NCBI RefSeq assembly: GCF_021134715.1
Contig: NC_060023.1
Coordinates: 310,001 to 374,000 of the forward strand
Origin: Daphnia pulex
Taxonomy: Eukaryota > Arthropoda > Branchiopoda > Diplostraca > Daphniidae
Direction of reading: 5' to 3'
DNA: 64,000 bases
Of the stretch, positions 54,696 to 64,000 are shown in pieces. The notes beneath the pieces are model-generated. The model saw only the letters and a list, made by a program, of their open reading frames with translations. It made no database searches and had not been told where the DNA came from. The position numbers and the translations under genes are program-made. Positions within the stretch are counted from its first letter, which is position 1, and the number at the start of each line of letters is the position of its first letter.

Positions 54696-56694
54696 GAAGA
54701 AGATTAAACAATTGGCCTAATCAAATGAACGCCAAATCAAAGAACAACGTTCACTTCGTTTGTTGGCAACAGATGTTAATTGCCTTGTCATAAAAATGCT
54801 AAAGTTGTTCAAGTCTACGGACTTATCAGGTTGGAAAGCGGAAAAACCTTAGCGATTTACAATTTTACTGTAATAACACCCGATGAAAAAGTAAAAATCA
54901 AAAATGCCATCCTACCTTGAAATTGCGGTACAGGCGACTCGAGTCACTTCCAGCAATCGGACGTTTTCTGGCTGGACAAGACTGGGAGGAGGTGGTTCGT
55001 TTCGCAACACTTTTTCTTGAAATCGTTTAGAACCATCTGAAATGAGAAGAAATTTATTAATGTCAAGAATAATGTTTCGAATAGATTGTAAAACGAATCA
55101 CAGCTGTACTAGTTTAAACGGTGTCATATAAAGTAATGTTTAGTTTTTAGTACTACGTCATTAACCCGAAACAATTTAGAATCAAGCTTAGCTTATGGCT
55201 ACAAAAGATCTTAAGATTGTTTTGGATCCAAAACAATAGAACAAATTGATACAGACCGTCCAGAGCTCAAAATGTAATTGACAATAGCCTTTTCTCGATA
55301 TTTTCATTTGATGGCGACGAAGTAGTTTGAACTTGAAGTTGTAGAAATAGTTTGACGAAGGAGCACTGGTAACGTGAGAAATATTCCATCTTATCAAGAA
55401 AGAATGGAAAACATTATTAGAAAAGGAAATTTAATCATGGAACATCAGAAACAGACGATGAGCAGACACGAGTTGACAGATAACAGAAACATGAAGTTTC
55501 GGTGGACGTTATGAATGATGGAAAACGCAACCACAACATTTGTTTATAACCGCCAGACTATAAATAATTGAAAGGCGTCATGTGAGCTAAATCTCGTAGA
55601 AATTGAAGGCGCCGTTGAACGAAGATTAGTTATCACTGCCAAGTGGCTTAAAATCAAATTTGCAATGAAATGGTCGACTGTATTACCTTAAATGGATGAG
55701 GAAGTCGAACGTCGTAGCTGGAAAAGTCCCAATGTCAGGTAGGAAAAGCGGAAGGAAAGAAAGTCCTCGTGAATACACTCACCTTCGCATGAATGTACAC
55801 GAGGACACAGTAAAAAGGGAAAGTCGAGAAAGAGTTGACTGACGTTGGATTGTCGGCTCAGAGAGATGATGATAATACCTAGAGAAGAAAAAAGACAAAT
55901 TGACGTGACAATTATTCGAATAGAATGTGATAGACCTAAGGCTACATAAGACTGCTGCTAGATTGACAAATTTCCCTCATCATCACTCAGTGTACAGTTA
56001 CTGCTCGTCATAGGCAGTAGAGAAACAAAGAAATCGAATAAATCTTGTGAATCTATCTAGCCCTTGGCAATTGGAATGGAATCACATTAGGGTTAATCAA
56101 ACATATTATTTGCAAGATGTTATAATAAGACTAAAGACATCATATCCTACATTAACTCTGATGAGATAACTGCTAAAATGAAAACACGAATTAGAAAGTG
56201 TTGCCAATTTGAACTTCAATCAGTACTGTGTAGCAACCAGTCAACCACGATATGTGAAAACTCCTAACTTATCTTCTTCTCCTTCTACAAAGAAAACATA
56301 GTTACCTCCAAAAATTAAAACAGCAATCACACAAACAGCTTCGTTGATAAGGAGGATCAAACCACGTGCAATTGTGCATTAGAACTTTGCCAACTCAGAC
56401 TTCATGGAAAAACTAAGTCAAATAAGTAAATCAGAATTACATTTCTTTCTCCTGTAATGTACAATCTTTTAATTGAATTAAATTTACCAATAGAGAACTT
56501 CTATTATAGCCATTCGAATGATTACTTCTTATTGGATTCATTCAAGATTTCACATGAAATGTGTTATAAGCATAGACTCGCCTACACCACGGTACAGCAG
56601 CAGACGATTACTTTTTTGCGCCACTAAGCACTAACTGCTGGTGTAGTGAGTCACCTAGCGGTAGACAGCGTTTCCAATTTATTCAAATGAAGAA
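54696..56694 (+). repeat. Large repeat unit, partial copy C (about 2.0 kb)
   Basis: Matches the ORF-free left part of units A (35857-37845) and B (43506-45515). It is nearest to B over most of its length but carries the A-type word AACGCCAAATCAAAGAACAA at its left end. It stops at TCAAATGAAGAAA, 32 bases before the hAT element. Confidence 0.7.
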
Positions 56695-57064
56695 AATATA
56701 AATAAGGCAAGGCTACAACTGTAGGCAGGGCCGCCGAGAGGGGGGGGCTAGAGGGGCAAGCTGCCCTGGGCGCCAAGAAGCGGGGGGCGCCAAAAAGCGG
56801 GGGCGCGAAAAAAAAAACAGAAATTAAAAAATAAAAGAAATAAATAAATGATTGTAAATGATGTGTCTTGAAATAGGAAATCGTCTATGTTATTTCATAC
56901 TTAAATTGAATTTTAGGACGAAAGTGAGAAAGTGAGAGAAGCGAGTAAGCGATATGAAAACGATTTTCCAATTACTTCACTACTCAACTAGCCCACTAGG
57001 TGGCCATCAGGCCATGCTTGTTTTCCTAGTGTTGAACTGTTTATTCAATAAGTTATGTTACCTC

Positions 57065-57247
57065 ATGGCTTCGATGGGCCACAAAAAGCTTTCCGGGGCG
57101 CAAAATCGTGCTAAGGCAAAGAAAATAGCGGATGAAGTTAACAAAAATAAACGTACGCTAAGAGATTTAGGGTTTTTTACTGAAACAGGTACAACCACTG
57201 TTAAAAAACTTAACAACTATTTCGGGGTTAAACGCCCTAAATTCTGA
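57065..57247 (+). CDS. Transposase N-terminal fragment of the hAT element
   Basis: Sixty codons from MASMGHKKLSGAQNRAKAKK to a stop. The KKLSGAQ-x-R-x-KKK start followed by a lysine-rich helix is typical of the N-terminus of one group of hAT/ZMYM-like transposases. The catalytic domain is absent, so this is a deletion derivative. It may be longer upstream in the same frame to 56954, but the internal ATG fits the family. Confidence 0.55.
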   Translation: MASMGHKKLSGAQNRAKAKKIADEVNKNKRTLRDLGFFTETGTTTVKKLNNYFGVKRPKF

Positions 57248-57335
57248 CCAAACCAGATCTGGGGTTCCCAAACCCGAAAAATTTGTATCGTATCGCAATA
57301 CGAAACGTTCAGGGTTGTATAGAAGACAAATAAAA

Positions 57336-57412
57336 GTTCCGACCAGGGCCAGGATCGAACCTTGAACTTTTGACTTGTCAGCTCAGCTCGCTAACCACTA
57401 CACCATGTAACT
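57336..57412 (-). repeat. tRNA-like pol III segment inside the hAT element
   Basis: Minus strand reads GGTGTAGTGGTTAGCGAGC (A box) and later GGTTCGATCCTGGC (B box), the layout of a tRNA or tRNA-derived SINE head. No complete cloverleaf or A tail was found, so it is called a SINE head and not a tRNA gene. Confidence 0.5.
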
Positions 57413-57692
57413 TATTAACTGATTAACGATCTATGCGGATAGAATATTGGATTTTACGTGCTTTACTAATACTAAATACTGCACGGGTGAAGTGACTAGT
57501 TAAACTAGACTACTGTGCTATCTTGAAATGTAATAACCCAGAAAACTGCAAACTAAAATAAATGAAAGCCTATTTGGTTCATCGTCAAATTTCGTCCAAC
57601 TTTTTTTAGAACTGTATTACTCGAAAGTGGCAGGGCGCCGGACGACGCCTGCCCCGGGCGCTAAAATAGCTCTCTGCGGCCCTGACTGTAGG

Positions 57693-58219
57693 CAGCGTAC
57701 GTACGCCGCAAGGTACCCGAAGGGAATGATAAGGGTATACTAGCTGGTATAGTAGTATTGGTATAGTTTTATAAAGACAGAGCTATAGAATAGTTATAGA
57801 ATAATAATAATATTCTGTTGTAAAGGTATTATTAAGAGTAATAAAACAATATTTAAAAATAAATTATTTCCTTAGTTTCCGGAAGACTGTAATATGCAGA
57901 AATCGGGAAAGAGATGAAAAGCATATTTTCACATGTTTCTATCCAAACATTAAATACAAATTCAATTCCAAAAAACCTAATCTTATATGGCGCCGCGTAA
58001 GGGTAAGGCGTGACTTTGGTGTGGCGGAGGCTTCGCCCCGCCACCCCACGTCACACCGGATATTGTTAAAATTAAATGTAAGTAACTAACTATCAGCACT
58101 TCTTTCACTGGAGATTGCGTTTGATGATAGCATACAGTGTCTTCTATTCTTATTCTATCTTACAATATTACTCCAACAGGATGATAATTTTGAAAAGAAA
58201 AATAAGACAGGCTATTGAG
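57693..58219. other. Intergenic, no gene seen
   Basis: AT-rich, with one GC-rich inverted repeat near 58018-58044 (GTGGCGGAGG and CCCCGCCAC). Confidence 0.35.
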
Positions 58220-58655
58220 ATTGTCCAATAATCAACGGCGGTACTCTACGCTTTTTCTTTGATCTTGGGGCATTCTGGTTATCATATTCAATGAGACGCT
58301 GCTGTTTTCTACAGGAGTTCCAGAACTAAAAATGTTGATAATTTAAAAAAATCATTCCAATTAATAAATTATTCAGCTTATGTGTCTTGTTAACCTTTGA
58401 CTTTCTTCCATCAGAACTGTTGGTATTCTGCTGTATGCTTCACTATTCGATATACTGGCTTAAGACGGTCCAACAATATTGAACGATGGCACGCTTATTC
58501 TTCGAATTTGCGGCGTTCTCGTCATATTCTGTAGAGACACTGCTGTCCTAAAGGAGTTCCAGAACTAAAAGTGTTATTAATTACAATAATTAAATTATCC
58601 ATGCCTTGGATGCCTTATAATTTGTCTTGTTAACCAGTGACTATCTTCAATCGAT
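58220..58655 (-). repeat. Tandem duplicate of a possible terminal exon pair
   Basis: Two diverged copies of about 190 bases (58220-58410 and 58465-58655) share GGAGTTCCAGAACTAAAA and TGTCTTGTTAACC. On the minus strand the right-hand part of each looks like a small exon with a GTTAAC donor, and the left part like a last exon after a TTTTAG acceptor. The copy at 58220 is open and would encode KFWNSCRKQQRLIEYD, then RSKKKRRVPP and a stop; the other copy has lost the frame. The family is not recognised. It could be a gene relic or part of a transposon. Confidence 0.35.
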
Positions 58656-59363
58656 TTCAATTCAATCGATAATTACGTTTATATCCCTGTCACAAAAGTC
58701 TAACATGTCTCTGTATTATCGTCTGCTGTAACAGCTATTGAAATTCTGTCAAAAAGTAACAAGAACTCCGTTTGTTCATATGCCTGAATCGATTGCAGCC
58801 AAATTTTCAGAATAGATGTAAAAAATTGTAAGCTACCGATTACTGCCATTGAAATTCAATAAAATTGTTGATTACAATCAATAATTGCCAAAAACTAGTG
58901 CATCCATCTATGTAGTGTTACGATAACTGAGGGTGCCCATGTAAACCATACTGCAAACGAAACTTTGACCAGTAACCCTTCGGGTAATTTTTTTTGTTTC
59001 TTTTTACTACTGTTTAGCCAGTTTGTTTGCGGGTGTATTTATGTCTTGGGAACAGCACACTTAATTTGTTATGAAATGAAACGAAAATTACGAGGCCGCG
59101 AGTCAAACATCACATCGGATTTTGAAATAACCACCAGATCATCATTCATGAACGCTGCAGTTTAAAAACATTCTCATACGATAAAAATAACATGTAACCC
59201 AATGAAAAAATATTATTACAAAATTTGTTCTCAAATTTTTCGCGAAATATTTTCAGCTCGTCAGTCTCTGCGCCAAGAATATTAAAATTAAAAGATTTCA
59301 TAAGGATAACAAGCCAATACAGCTTAAGTCAGCATTCAACTGAATCAGGAACACGGTTGCTCT
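58656..59363. other. Intergenic, no gene seen
   Basis: About 700 AT-rich bases. A 66-codon frame at 58965-59165 has no recognisable content. Confidence 0.35.
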
Positions 59364-60528
59364 TCATTTCTTAGATCTGATCTTCATGCCCCTCTTCTGA
59401 ATGGAAAAGACGATGTGAGAGAGAAGCAGGAAATCGCGTTTGGTCGGGGTCAGGCTGTTGTCGTAGGGCCAGTACGTGTCGAATCCGCTTTCCAGCAATC
59501 CCCAGGTAGGAATGGGCTGTTTCTTCGAGTCAGCAAGACGGACAGAAATTTTACACTTCTTCTGGTATTGAACAGCTTTGGCCAAAGCGACAGCATCGGC
59601 TAATTTACTCTCGCATAATTGGAGTGATTTCTTCATTTTCTCCTTGAGGACTTCCAGACTCTTCCTCTTCTCTGGTTTGGATTCGTTAATGAGGGATACC
59701 AATTGGGACAAATGAGGATCTTCTTCTTTTACTTCAATGCTGGCGGGGGAGATGGGCTTTTCATCAGAGACTTTGTTGGACGGCTCCAACTGGGAAATCA
59801 TCTCGCAGAGGAGGGTGTTGTTTTGCTCTTCTTGCTGGTTGACTTCGTGCAAGACCAGTTTCAGGCATTGAGATACTTGGTGTAAATGAGCTTGAACTTC
59901 TTTCCTCTTTTCGATAGCCAACGACAATTTGGTTTCACCTTCAGCCATCAAGTTCTTGAGATCTTCTTTCAGTTTCATGAAAGATTCAAAATTCTTGATC
60001 GTGTTGGCTGAAACTTCCACAGCAGAGTGAGTTGAGCATTTGGGCTTATTAGCCACTTTTCGGCAGGTAAGGCACCATGCTGCTGGTTTCCTGATTAATG
60101 ATGATATTTTTAAAACTTCACTTATTTTTTAAAAAATTCCATTATCAACTTACTCTTGAGAATTAGGTTTGACTGTAACTTCATCTGTGCCTTTAGTTGC
60201 TGTCAGTTTGAGCATGTGCAGAGCGTAAGAATTGTTTGGAAGGCTGGAGACGTCATCCTGGTACGAAAACTCTTTACGACAGAGTGGGCAACTAATGACA
60301 AAGTTTTTGTGTATTCCCTGTGATAAAATACAAAGTTGAGATGAGTAACTCTGTACATGAGTGTAAAATGATAATAAGATTTACCGTTAAACATTTGAGA
60401 CAAAGTGTGTGGGCGCATGGTAGGAATTTCGGTTTCCTGATTTCTTCATCAAATTCACACAGGCAAATGCTACATGTAACAAAACTCTCGATTTCCTCTG
60501 GTGATGAAGTACAAACTGCAGCTGCCAT
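59364..60528 (-). CDS. Truncated TRIM-like RING/coiled-coil protein without C-terminal module
   Basis: Exons 60385-60528, 60154-60317 and 59364-60090 give 344 residues. RING: C19, C22, C38, H40, C43, C46, C58, C61 (ISCPLC). Cys/His segment WCLTC, then KPKCSTH. The coiled coil and middle module (IPTWGLLESGF, LLLSHIVFSIQKRG) align closely with the gene at 15167-16990. The chain ends seven residues later at a stop, where its paralog goes on for about 200 residues, and no last exon follows. It may act as a form lacking the target-binding part, or be a truncated duplicate that is still open. Divergent with the CD20-like gene at 61311. Confidence 0.82.
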
Positions 60529-61310
60529 TTTGATGACGTCGAAGATACGTCAAAAATTATCTTAATTCAAGGTTTTGGGTGATAACGTAAACATGCGTTG
60601 CCCAGGGCGACGTACGGCGGAAGGTGACGCATCTATATTATTATAGATGGCGCAATGGTCATGAAACGGTAAATGTTTTTCTTCATTGACAGCAGTAAAA
60701 TTCTAGATGATTTTCTAAAGATGACACAGATAGTAGAGAAAACACTAAAACAGACAGTTAGAAAGAATTGAATTAGTTGAACAAATAGATGGCGCATTGA
60801 TTCGTCAAAAACTCAAAGGTGTTTTTCTTGATTGACACAAAACAATTCTAGATAACTTTTTTAAATACAGATTGTGTAGCACAGTTAGTCAGAATTGAAA
60901 CTTGCGTAAAAAATTGAAATTTAATTAAACATTATTGCAGATGCACCGGAAACGCGACAGTATGTGCGAGCCGATAAAAAACATTTATAATTTATTTTAT
61001 CAGGAAAATATTTTTGGTCTGTGATATTGCTCAGAATACCTGAACGATTTCGCCATTTAGTATCATATCAGTAGGAGGTCGGAGTCTCATTTATTGCTCG
61101 GGATATCCGGTGATGCAGTCGCAGTTGCAATCGCCCGTTTTTAGACAAAAATTTGTTCTCTTCAACGGTGTCATGATAACAAACTACTTGGCACAGAAAT
61201 GAGCCTTGTGTACTGGACTGAAATGACCTTAATAAAAAGATTTGACATAACAAGCTTTGCAGTTTCTGGTCGTTATCCATTCATTGTCCGTCGTTGTTAT
61301 TCAACTCGTC
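60529..61310. other. Shared upstream region of second RING / CD20-like pair
   Basis: Equivalent in position to 16991-17608. Contains AGATGGCGCA words at about 60647 and 60787 and a GTTATC site near the RING start. No TATA box is clear on either side. Confidence 0.45.
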
Positions 61311-61955
61311 ATGGAAAAAGCTCTGGCGATATCAAATGTGTTCCTAGGTCTTTTGGCCTTCAGTTTGCAGGTATTTATTGATTTAATTGTGAGTTTAATT
61401 TAAATGAATATAACGTAAACATATTTCTTTATTTAGGTTTCGGCTATGGTGCTCTTCCTTTCGGTTCAGGATAAAGTGGCAACCGGAATCTGGGGTGGAA
61501 TTTTACTTGTCATCTTTGCTCTTTCTCTCATCAATAAATCGTAAGTTTCATTTTAAAATTTAAAATTGGCAATCTAAAAAAATGTATAATCTTGTTTTTA
61601 ATAAGGCTGAATTCCAGCGGAACTATCAGGATTGCCGTAATGATCGTTTCACTGATTGGTGTCATGATGATCGGGCTCTACTCCTGGAGCATCCATTCCT
61701 ACCACGAATTCATTGGCTGTCACTCATTTTTCGACTTTGTTTACATATGTAAGTCTTAATAGAAGATTTTCATGGAATTTTTTTACGATTATTGTTTCTA
61801 ATTTATTAGGTCCGAACAACAGCCGAATTGTCATCGATTCTTTGATGATCGTCTGTGGGATTCTCATCGTAATCGTCAACGGAATCATTGGCCTCAGAGC
61901 ATCCGCTTTTATTCATAACCCGTACCAATTGCCTGGGACTATTGGCGGAATTTAA
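61311..61955 (+). CDS. Four-pass membrane protein, CD20/MS4A-like
   Basis: Exons 61311-61370, 61437-61540, 61606-61748 and 61810-61955 give 150 residues. Four membrane segments: ALAISNVFLGLLAFSL, GIWGGILLVIFALSLI, IAVMIVSLIGVMMIGLYSW and SLMIVCGILIVIVNGIIGL. The GIWGGI motif and the Cys before segment 4 (YIC-PNNS) define the family seen in this window. Exon boundaries are identical in phase to the 62912 gene. Probably a plasma-membrane protein; its partners are unknown. Polyadenylation signal near 62055. Confidence 0.75.
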
Positions 61956-62911
61956 AAACATCAATCTGTTCCGTTCTGAGCATTTCGATAAAAAAGCGCG
62001 ATATTTAAAAATAATTTAAAATTCTGAAATTGTATTTATTCCAACCGAAATCAAAATAAATTTGATGTTCTCACATAAATCAACTCGCCTTTTTCAATGT
62101 GTCGCACTCAGAAGAAGCCTGGTAAAATTTGCTACACCAGATAATTGAATTGGCAAACCTGTTGGGCAAATAAGTGCAGGATATCAGCACAACTTTAATT
62201 GCATGTGCAGTTGTTTTGAGCGGTTTTGAGCTTATGCAATAGTGGACGATGAACGAATATGGAAACCAACCGGGTAGAGAATAATTAAAAATTCTGAATT
62301 AAATTCCATTCAAGATTTTAAGTCTATCAAGAAGCCTATACAAGAAAACGACCAATGAATGACTCATCAGGTGAGGACAACTATGTACCGAGTCATCGGA
62401 AAAGAAAGTGGGCGAACGTTGGGAGTTTTATAAAAAGTTATTATTACAAAATGAAAAATCAAATGATTATTCATTCATAAAAAAAGGTAAAAATAGGAAA
62501 AAATAATTTGTACATATAGTTTAGAAATATCCAGAGAAAAATTGCTCACAAGATTAGGTAATGAGTTGGTGCGGTACCTAAATTTTCATGACTCAAACAA
62601 TTTTATCGGAATACTGTATACACCCATAGGAAACGTTTATCGCGTCACCTAGACCTCATTATTCATCACTGTTTATTTAGTTCGTCACGTCAAATGTTAC
62701 AGTCAAACTTCTATTATCTATAAAGGTTAGGCATACACCAGCCGATACACCGTACACAGCGTAGCGTATAGCCTACGCAATCGCTTGTTACGGTATAAAT
62801 TAGGAATCTAGAACGACAGTAGTTCATCAGTTGTTCTACAGACTCATTTGAGTTAACTACTTCACTAGTCACTACAAAGTTCCGTACGTGTAAATCTTTA
62901 ATAAGATAAAA
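61956..62911. other. Intergenic between tandem CD20-like genes
   Basis: Contains the polyadenylation signal of the upstream gene and the core promoter of the next (TATA at 62794). No other feature seen. Confidence 0.45.
62794..62832 (+). promoter_or_regulatory. TATA box and initiator of the last CD20-like gene
   Basis: GGTATAAATTAGG is followed about 30 bases later by TTCATCAGTTG, a fair match to the arthropod initiator TCAGT, giving a leader of about 85 bases. Confidence 0.55.
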
Positions 62912-63626
62912 ATGGAGAAAATTCTGGCAGCTGCTGATGGATTCGCCGGTCTTTTGGCTTTCTCATTGGGGGTAATTAATTTAAATTATTTAATTATACC
63001 TATTAAGTAGGCTATCATTTTCTTATTTCATTACTTGATTAATTAAACAGATCTCCGGTTTGGCTGTTTATTCAAATTGGACTCCGGATAATGTCGCCGT
63101 TGGCATCTGGGGAGGAATTTATTTACTGGCCTTCGCTGCTCTCCTCTTCATGAAAATGTAATCAAATTATATTTTTGATTAGATCCTTTGAACCTGTAGA
63201 TAGAATCTAAAAAAAAATGGTTGCGCATATAGGTTGAAAAAGAGTGAAATCGTCATGGGTATGGCGGTGTTGGCGGCTTTGATTGGCGCCACGATGATTG
63301 GAATCCATTCGTGGAGTATCGACATGTACCAGCCATTGATTGCCGATTGCAAAATGTACGATTCAATCAACTCGACGTTGCCAAACTCGACGGTAACGAT
63401 TGGCGAAGAGTATCCGGACATCTTCGAACCAGTCAAAATCTGTGAGTCTCTTATTTCTCCCCTTAATTATATTTGGAGAGAAAAGAAATTATGACATTAA
63501 GTTCAATTTGATTATTTTATAGGTGACCGAACTGCCATCGATTCATTGATGCTCGTTTGCGGCATTCTGGCCGTCGTCGTCAACGGATTCATTGCCGCTA
63601 CTGCCTCGTCCATCGCATCTGATTAA
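62912..63626 (+). CDS. Four-pass membrane protein, CD20/MS4A-like
   Basis: Exons 62912-62971, 63051-63157, 63233-63441 and 63523-63626 give 159 residues. Membrane segments: ILAAADGFAGLLAFSL, VGIWGGIYLLAFAALLFM, VMGMAVLAALIGATMIGIHSW and SLMLVCGILAVVVNGFIAA. The loop between segments 3 and 4 is longer than in the paralogs and carries two N-glycosylation sequons (NST, NSTV), so it is likely the extracellular loop. Tandem duplicate of the 61311 gene. Confidence 0.78.
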
Positions 63627-64000
63627 TAATATTTCATCATGTTTAATTCATTTAACTTTAATATTTGTAGATTCGTGTAATTGTGATATCAAATGTACTG
63701 TGTCTATTAAATGACCTTCAAAATTAAACAGATTTTTTCTTGATTATATTTCAATATGTCGTTCATTTTAAATTAATAAGAATTGATGATGAGTTAACCT
63801 CTTAAAAGATCGTTTTTCATTTTTTTACCAACCGTCCATTATAAGGACATTTAAATATATGTTTTCTTAAGTGCATTCCAGAATGTTCGACACAATAAGA
63901 TTCTGTTATAAATATCTACAAGGACAAACAAACAAAACAGCGGAACGATATGGCTACGCAGACGTCCTCCATGTCACCTTTCAAACAGCACAGATAAGAA
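63627..64000. other. Right edge, possible promoter of a gene beyond the window
   Basis: TTATAAATATC at about 63905 is a plausible TATA box for a plus-strand gene starting past the edge. No coding exon could be confirmed. Confidence 0.3.

Larger units (their letters stand above)
56726..57684 (+). mobile_element. hAT-type DNA transposon remnant (959 bp)
   Basis: Terminal inverted repeats CAGGGCCGCCGAGAG at the left and CTCTCTGCGGCCCTG at the right (one mismatch in 15). An exact 8-bp target duplication ACTGTAGG flanks it at 56718-56725 and 57685-57692, the hallmark of the hAT superfamily. The left inner end is G-rich (GGGGCGCG). It encodes only the start of a transposase-like protein (57065-57247) and is too short to be autonomous. 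The matching target duplication suggests a fairly recent insertion. Confidence 0.85.

Noticed and set aside
58018-58044. GC-rich inverted repeat similar to one near 13882
   Set aside because: Short, with different flanks; likely chance or a fragment of an undefined repeat. No terminator or element role can be supported.
1-64000. CRISPR arrays, bacterial operons or plasmid features
   Set aside because: Nothing of the kind; genes are spliced and eukaryotic throughout.

Overview
The window looks like nuclear DNA from a small crustacean, most probably a Daphnia-type water flea. Supporting signs are spliced genes with introns of mostly 55-75 bases, dense gene spacing, TATA-driven small secreted-protein genes, a serine-protease cluster with C-terminal hydrophobic tails, a C1q-type gene, and lineage-expanded RING genes. 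The species is inferred from gene style, not from a database match. Exon joins were worked out by hand from GT/AG sites, reading phase and comparison between paralogs.

Layout. (1) 1-17 kb: a run of minus-strand RING-finger genes: one partial, six complete and two decayed. Most share a RING, a coiled coil and a C-terminal module that I do not recognise. One member (11018-11858) has replaced that module with a ubiquitin-interacting motif and a MIB/HERC2 domain. Plus-strand four-pass membrane genes (CD20/MS4A-like) sit among them at 14.2 and 17.6 kb. (2) 19-26.7 kb: two small secreted proteins sharing a C-terminal tail, a gamma-glutamyl hydrolase, and an intronless membrane-anchored KH-domain protein. 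(3) 27.5-35.3 kb: four chymotrypsin-fold serine proteases in tandem, only one with an intact catalytic triad, plus a relic. (4) 35.7-50.6 kb: two copies (A and B) of a unit of about 7.1-7.3 kb; each ends in an uninterrupted ORF with two retropepsin-like domains and carries tRNA-derived SINEs. A third partial copy (C) lies at 54.7-56.7 kb. (5) 51.2-52.2 kb: a C1q-domain gene with one frame break. (6) 56.7-57.7 kb: a hAT DNA transposon remnant with a perfect 8-bp target duplication. (7) 59.4-63.6 kb: another RING gene and two more CD20-like genes, repeating the RING(-)/CD20-like(+) divergent arrangement at 15-18 kb.

How they may work together (inference). The RING proteins are probable E3 ubiquitin ligases built like TRIM proteins, and local expansion with changing C-termini is typical of innate-immune or stress-sensing families. 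The CD20-like genes share upstream regions with two of them. The protease cluster appears to be turning into non-catalytic, membrane-tethered homologs. The strongest candidates for something undescribed are the RING family's C-terminal module, the RING-UIM-MIB/HERC2 protein, and the twin-retropepsin ORFs, whose coding parts differ more between copies than the flanking non-coding DNA.
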